A DNA stretch of 9,075 bases, taken from Clostridia bacterium (GTDB lineage Bacteria; Bacillota; Peptococcia; DRI-13; DTU073). Made by a program: the position numbers and the translations under genes. The stretch lies in contig DUTO01000090.1 in NCBI GenBank assembly GCA_012842035.1, positions 1 to 9,075 of the forward strand. The letters run 5' to 3'. Below are positions 5,833 through 9,075 of this stretch, piece by piece; the stretch's first letter is position 1; every line of letters begins with the position of its first letter. Under the pieces are notes generated by a model. The model did no database searches and was not told the DNA's origin. It saw only the letters and a program-made list of their open reading frames with translations.

Positions 5833-6354
5833 ATGCTCTGGCTCCTTTTTAAAACATTTTTCTTAATCGGCCTCTTTGGTTTTGGCGGCGGATATGCCAT
5901 GCTCCCCTTAATCCAAAAAGAAATAGTTTTTAAACATGCTTGGCTTACGGCTCAACAATTTGCTGATATTATTGCCGTGGCTGAAATAACTCCGGGTCCC
6001 ATCGCTATTAATACCGCTACTTATGTTGGTTATCAAATAGCAGGGCTTACTGGCTCCGTTTTTGCTACTTTAGGTGTAGTTGCCCCTTCTTTTATCCTCA
6101 TTGCTACTTTAGCCAACATTGTTTTAAAAAATAAAAACAACCCCTATTTTCAAGGGGTTTTTCGTGGTCTACGTCCTATTGTTGTTGCTCTCATTATTGG
6201 TGCGGCTATCAACCTGGGCTTAAATACAATTTCTACGGCCTCTAGCCTTATCTTAACTCTGATCGCTTTAGCCCTTTTCTCTTTGACCAAAATTCATCCC
6301 ATCATCCTACTCTTAGGCTTTGGTTTTTTAAATGTTTTCAGCGGCATATTGTAA
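5833..6354 (+). CDS. chrA: Chromate transporter ChrA-type, second short-chain subunit
   Basis: 173-aa CHR-domain membrane protein, homologous to the preceding gene. Shared signatures are FGGGYAMLPLIQKE (17-30), ITPGPIAINTATYVGYQ (52-68) and FRGLRPIVVALI, which matches FAGVRPAIIALI in the first subunit. Where the first subunit has QSAPGP, this one has EITPGP, a common difference between the two halves. The ATG lies 3 nt after the upstream stop, and its ribosome site GGAGGT is inside the end of the upstream gene, so the two are probably translationally coupled and form a heterodimer (inference from known short-chain CHR pairs). No terminator follows. Its stop overlaps the -35 of the next operon's promoter. 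Confidence 0.9.
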   Translation: MLWLLFKTFFLIGLFGFGGGYAMLPLIQKEIVFKHAWLTAQQFADIIAVAEITPGPIAINTATYVGYQIAGLTGSVFATLGVVAPSFILIATLANIVLKNKNNPYFQGVFRGLRPIVVALIIGAAINLGLNTISTASSLILTLIALALFSLTKIHPIILLLGFGFLNVFSGIL

Positions 6355-6377
6355 AAATTATTTGCTCTGGTTATAAT
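6349..6377 (+). promoter_or_regulatory. Near-consensus sigma-A promoter of the mntA-hepT cassette
   Basis: TTGTAA (6349-6354, 4/6) and TATAAT (6372-6377, 6/6) with a 17-nt spacer. The -35 overlaps the last two codons of the second chrA gene. The predicted transcription start is near 6384, giving a leader of about 25 nt. A second TATAAT at 6383-6388 has no well-spaced -35. Confidence 0.6.
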
Positions 6378-6408
6378 TAACATATAATCAAATGAAATGG
6401 TGATAAAT

Positions 6409-6720
6409 ATGAAACAAAAAAAAATATACCAAATTAACGAAATAAAATCAAAACTACATCCCGTTTTTGAAGCTGCCCCTGTATATCGCGCTATTTTGTT
6501 TGGTTCTTATGCCAAAGGGAACGCAACCGAGCAAAGCGATATTGATATTGTTATTGACAGCAAGGGCGAACTTTTAAATATAGATTTCTATGGTGTATTG
6601 GAAGATATTACAACACAACTTAACAAACGTATAGATTTGTTTGAAATATCCGAATTGAGCAGAAGCGCAACAATTTGCTCTACAGTAGAACGAGAGGGGA
6701 TTCTCTTATATGAAAAATAA
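6409..6720 (+). CDS. mntA: MntA-type minimal nucleotidyltransferase antitoxin
   Basis: 103 aa from the ATG at 6409, preceded by GGTGAT. The in-frame ATG at 6397 has no ribosome site, so I reject it, though it would only add four residues. The polymerase-beta-like nucleotidyltransferase fold shows the exact MntA motif GS-X10-DXD: Gly32-Ser33 in FGSYAKG and Asp44/Asp46 in SDIDIVID. The third carboxylate is probably Asp76 in KRIDLFE. In studied MntA-HepT modules the antitoxin adds AMP to a tyrosine of the HepT ribonuclease and silences it. All catalytic residues are intact, so an active enzyme is expected. It overlaps the hepT gene by 11 bp, typical of this module. Confidence 0.9.
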   Translation: MKQKKIYQINEIKSKLHPVFEAAPVYRAILFGSYAKGNATEQSDIDIVIDSKGELLNIDFYGVLEDITTQLNKRIDLFEISELSRSATICSTVEREGILLYEK

Positions 6721-7060
6721 AGATAGAATTATCCTGCAAAAAATAATTGGCTACATTAACGATGTAACCGAATACATAGATGAGCTTTCCTTTGAGCAAT
6801 TTATGACAGACAAAAAAACAATTTCTGCTTGTGCTTTTACCGTTTCCCAAATTGGTGAACTAGCGAACAATTTAAGCTTACATACACAGGAAAAACATTC
6901 CGATATCCCTTGGAAAAGTATTAGAGGGTTAAGAAATAGAATTGTTCATGACTATGAAAACATTAATTTTTTAGTGCTTTGGGGAACAATTACAAAAAGT
7001 TTACCTGAACTTTTAAATCAAATCAATAAAGTTTTGGACAGCAAAGTTGACAAAGATTAA
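6710..7060 (+). CDS. hepT: HepT-like ribonuclease toxin (DUF86)
   Basis: 116 aa, helical HEPN-family toxin. The active-site motif R-X4-H-X-Y is intact: Arg75, His80 and Tyr82 in GLRNRIVHDYE. Tyr82 is the residue expected to be AMPylated by the partner antitoxin, by analogy with characterised MntA-HepT pairs. Also typical of DUF86 are the N-terminal DRIILQKIIGYINDVTEYI helix and the FTVSQIGELANNLS helix (43-56). The ATG lies inside the end of mntA (11-bp overlap), giving antitoxin-before-toxin order and coupled translation. A strong terminator begins 22 nt after the stop. With its own promoter, the pair forms a self-contained cassette. Confidence 0.9.
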   Translation: MKNKDRIILQKIIGYINDVTEYIDELSFEQFMTDKKTISACAFTVSQIGELANNLSLHTQEKHSDIPWKSIRGLRNRIVHDYENINFLVLWGTITKSLPELLNQINKVLDSKVDKD

Positions 7061-7082
7061 ACAAATATTTTCGGCACTGTTT

Positions 7083-7121
7083 AAAAAACCACGTGCCCCA
7101 ATTATGGGGACGTGGTTTTTT
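7083..7121. terminator. Strong bidirectional intrinsic terminator
   Basis: AAAAAACCACGT (7083-7094) pairs with ACGTGGTTTTTT (7110-7121). CCCC (7096-7099) pairs with GGGG (7106-7109), with a single bulged G (7095) and the 6-nt loop AATTAT. Flanking A6 and T6 tracts let it work for both converging units, hepT (+) and the signal peptidase operon (-). Confidence 0.85.
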
Positions 7122-7236
7122 AAATCTTATAATACCATTTTAATAACATTGTGGTAACCAAAACTATTCCGCATAAAATTGCTGCAAACAAAATTAAATA
7201 TAATAAGATGTTTTTGACTTTTCTCCTGTTTCTCAT
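7120..7236 (-). CDS. 38-aa single-span membrane peptide downstream of signal peptidase I
   Basis: Translated by hand: a basic head MRNRRKVKN, one hydrophobic span (about 10-32, ILLYLILFAAILCGIVLVTTMLL) and a short tail KWYYKI. The basic N-terminus suggests an N-in orientation or an uncleaved signal-anchor. ATG at 7236 is preceded by GGAGGTG with a 7-nt spacer, a strong translation signal. The gene starts 32 nt after the signal peptidase stop, and its own stop abuts the terminator at 7083-7121, so it is probably the last gene of that transcript. I recognise no family. A role as partner of the peptidase or of secretion is possible but unsupported. Confidence 0.65.
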   Translation of the reverse strand: MRNRRKVKNILLYLILFAAILCGIVLVTTMLLKWYYKI

Positions 7237-7268
7237 GCTCCAACACCTCCAAAAAAATAGCTACAAAT

Positions 7269-7793
7269 CTATTTCCAATATTTCATCCTCTCCAGTGGCC
7301 AATACGTAAACAGTGCTTTACCCTTAACGCTATCCAAATCAGCATAGCCCCATTCATGTGAGTCATAAGAACGATTACGATTATCACCCAGAACAAAAAT
7401 TTTTCCTTCCGGAACCTTAACTAAAGGATATTCATATTGTATAGGTTCAGCAAGATATGGTTCTACTAAAGGTTCATCATTAACATAAACTTTACCTGCC
7501 CTGATTTCTACAGTATCGCCGGGTAAAGCAATAAGGCGCTTAATTAAATCATCTTTCAAGTGTGATTGTTCCGGAGGAGCAAAAACAATCACTTCCCCCC
7601 TTGCTAAACCTTTAAAACGATGTGTTACCTTCTCCACAAAAAGCCTGTCCCAAGGCTGTATCGTTGGTACCATGGAAGGAGTAGGGACTACTCTACTATC
7701 CAGAATAAAAGTTCGAATAATAATCACTAAAACTAGCGCTATTAAAATAGTAATAACCCATTCTTTAAATTCCTGTTTATTTATCTTCATCAT
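7269..7793 (-). CDS. lepB: Signal peptidase I (SipS/LepB, Gram-positive short type)
   Basis: 174 aa, the length of Bacillus-type single-span signal peptidases, which cleave signal peptides of exported pre-proteins on the outer face of the membrane. There is one N-terminal span (about 12-28). The catalytic Ser40 lies in VVPTPSMVPT, Lys85 in LIKRLIALPGD, and the conserved box GDNRNRSYDSHEWG spans 136-149. The Ser/Lys dyad is complete. The start (tandem ATGs at 7793 and 7790) lies inside the end of the UPF0182 gene, a 17-bp overlap implying translational coupling. A GGTGGG close to the first ATG favours the second ATG or coupled re-initiation. Downstream is a 38-aa membrane peptide gene. Confidence 0.95.
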   Translation of the reverse strand: MMKINKQEFKEWVITILIALVLVIIIRTFILDSRVVPTPSMVPTIQPWDRLFVEKVTHRFKGLARGEVIVFAPPEQSHLKDDLIKRLIALPGDTVEIRAGKVYVNDEPLVEPYLAEPIQYEYPLVKVPEGKIFVLGDNRNRSYDSHEWGYADLDSVKGKALFTYWPLERMKYWK

Positions 7794-8964
7794 CCCACCG
7801 CTTCCCTATCAGACTATCTATCTCCTTCTGAATTCGACCATAGCCGGCCCAATCACCGGCTTTAATTTTTTCCCGACCTTCTCTGTGTAAATCCACTAAA
7901 CGCATAAATAGTTCTTGAAAAGTATCCTCATGCACAATTATACCACTTTCTGCTTCTGTATGCTCTTCCGGAGAGGAAAGAGCATCTTTACCGACATCAC
8001 CTCCAAAAATACTTACCAAGGCTTGCTCCAAAGTATCCTCCATGACAATAGTATCCTTATAATAAACAAAAACTTTCTTCAACTGAGGATACTTATTTTG
8101 TTCTGCTTCAATATATAATGGTTCAACATAAAGAAGCGAACCGGCAATAGGATATACCAATAAATTCCCTCGTAAAACCCTACTACCACCTTGTCCCCAG
8201 AGGGTCAACTGACTAGAAATTTCCGAGTCTTGATCAATTAACGACTCTACTTGTGCTGTCCCCGGTATCTGGACACCTTTAGGGAATTTATATAAAAGCA
8301 ATTTCCCATAATTATCACCATCAGAACGTGCCGCCAACCAAGCAATCATATTTTGCTTGCGAGCCGGGGAAAAGACCCGCATTAAAATAAATTCCTCTTT
8401 TTCTTCACCGGGAAGGCGAATAATACTGTAAAAAGGTTCCTGTACCTGTAGTTCGCCCCAATATACCTCCCGCCCAAATTCCCATCTATCTTCACGGGTA
8501 AAAAAGACTGTTGGATTCATCATATGATAGTCTCTAATCATCAATGATTGTATCGTAAAGAAATCTTCCGGATAACGAATATGTGCCCGTAAATCTTGCG
8601 GGAAATCTGCACTACTCTTAAATAAAGTAGGGTAAATCTTACTATACACTTTAATTATCGGGTCCTCTTGGTCAAAAACATAAAAATCAACTTCCCCCGA
8701 ATAAGCATTGATAACAATTTTAACACTATTACGCATATAGTTAAAACTGCCCGCTTCCCCTACTGCTTGCGAATAAGGATACTTATCTGTAACCGTATAG
8801 GCATCCAACAAATAATAAAGATGCCCATCCTCACCTAAAACCAAATAAGGGTCTTGGTCATATAAAAGGAAAGGAGCTATTCTTTGGACACGATCCATAA
8901 TATTACGTGTTTCCAAATACTGACTCTCCGGTGTAATATAATCAGATAACAAATACCTGAACTG
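7777..8964 (-). pseudogene. UPF0182 family protein, C-terminal fragment truncated at an inverted junction
   Basis: Matches the C-terminal part of UPF0182 (COG1615) membrane proteins, normally around 900 aa with an N-terminal multi-span region and a large external domain. Present are the family landmarks LLSDYITPESQ, RNIMDRVQRIAPFL, DQDPYLV, DAYTVTDKYPYSQ, NYMRNSVKIVINAYSGEV and SLLYVEPLYI, then a polar, acidic tail. About 390 residues are intact; the membrane half is absent. The apparent TTG start at 8952 lies inside the conserved LLSDYI motif and has no good ribosome site. The family sequence breaks off near 8964, where an inverted copy begins, so the gene is cut rather than naturally short. 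The cut may be an assembly artefact, in which case the real gene is whole. Its stop overlaps lepB by 17 bp. Function of the family is unknown. Confidence 0.8.
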
Positions 8965-9075
8965 TTTTTCAATAAAATATTGCTGACTTTACGTGATAAG
9001 CAGTTTAGGTATTTATTATCTGATTATATTACACCGGAGAGTCAGTATTTGGAAACACGTAATATTATGGATCGT
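8890..9075. repeat. Inverted repeat, two 75-bp arms (8890-8964 and 9001-9075)
   Basis: The arms are reverse complements at 73 of 75 positions, with mismatches at 8950/9015 and 8959/9006 and a 36-bp spacer. The right arm is cut by the window end, so the repeat may be longer. Both arms lie in UPF0182 coding sequence, and both mismatches are synonymous third-position changes (TTG/TTA and TTC/TTT). Confidence 0.95.
8965..9075 (+). pseudogene. UPF0182 family fragment, plus-strand inverted copy, cut by the window end
   Basis: 37 codons read in frame on the plus strand. The first twelve (FFNKILLTLRDK) fit the segment normally preceding the LLS-x-x-IT-x-ES motif of UPF0182. The remainder (QFRYLLSDYITPES, then QYLETRNIMDR) equals the minus-strand fragment residue for residue. 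This copy therefore contains correct upstream family sequence that the minus-strand copy lacks, whose own extension hits an in-frame TAA. A plus-strand TAA at 8947-8949 stops extension leftward. It probably continues to the right beyond the window. Confidence 0.75.

Noticed and set aside
7672..8118. Plus-strand ORFs antisense to lepB and the UPF0182 gene
   Set aside because: They oppose clearly recognisable conserved proteins and have no translation signals or family resemblance.
1..9075. CRISPR array, tRNA or rRNA gene, insertion sequence or riboswitch
   Set aside because: I saw no regularly spaced repeats, no cloverleaf or rRNA-like stretch, no transposase and no recognisable aptamer. The one long inverted repeat lies in UPF0182 coding sequence and has no transposase between its arms.

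Overview
The window is AT-rich. Most starts carry strong AGGAGG-type Shine-Dalgarno sites, and TTG starts are used. It encodes a short Bacillus-style type I signal peptidase, a UPF0182 membrane-protein fragment, a split chromate transporter and a CmpB-like membrane protein. Together these suggest a low-GC Gram-positive bacterium, most likely in the Clostridia; this is inference, since no rRNA or other taxonomic marker is present.

Left part (1-3004). A cysteine desulfurase on the plus strand, cut by the left edge, converges with 6 bp spacing on a minus-strand pair, trmB then a TtcA-family gene. Both of the pair act on tRNA, and the desulfurase could supply sulfur for the thiolation. Upstream of trmB lies a small CmpB-type membrane protein gene (2600-3004).

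Centre (3074-5117). A minus-strand run of six small genes with no function I recognise ends at an intrinsic terminator. Two of the six (3675-3806 and 3500-3616) are very short; the second is easily mis-annotated as a longer ORF, and the first is hidden under that ORF. Two soluble helical proteins (198 and 115 aa) are paralogues over 96 gap-free residues. Three consecutive proteins share a Phe/Gly-hydrophobic-Phe-Pro membrane segment. This is the best candidate for an undescribed system, perhaps an envelope or spore-surface assembly, but the role is inference.

Right-centre (5118-7121). A divergent promoter region leads into a two-gene short-chain chromate transporter (chrA pair). Next comes a MntA-HepT toxin-antitoxin cassette with its own near-consensus promoter, embedded at the end of the second chrA gene, and a strong bidirectional terminator.

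Right end (7120-9075). On the minus strand, a truncated UPF0182 gene overlaps the signal peptidase I gene, followed by a 38-aa single-span membrane peptide gene. At the extreme right, 75 bp of the UPF0182 gene recur as an inverted repeat (73/75 identical). Two UPF0182 fragments are therefore joined head to head. This is either an amplification or assembly chimera or a real inverted duplication.
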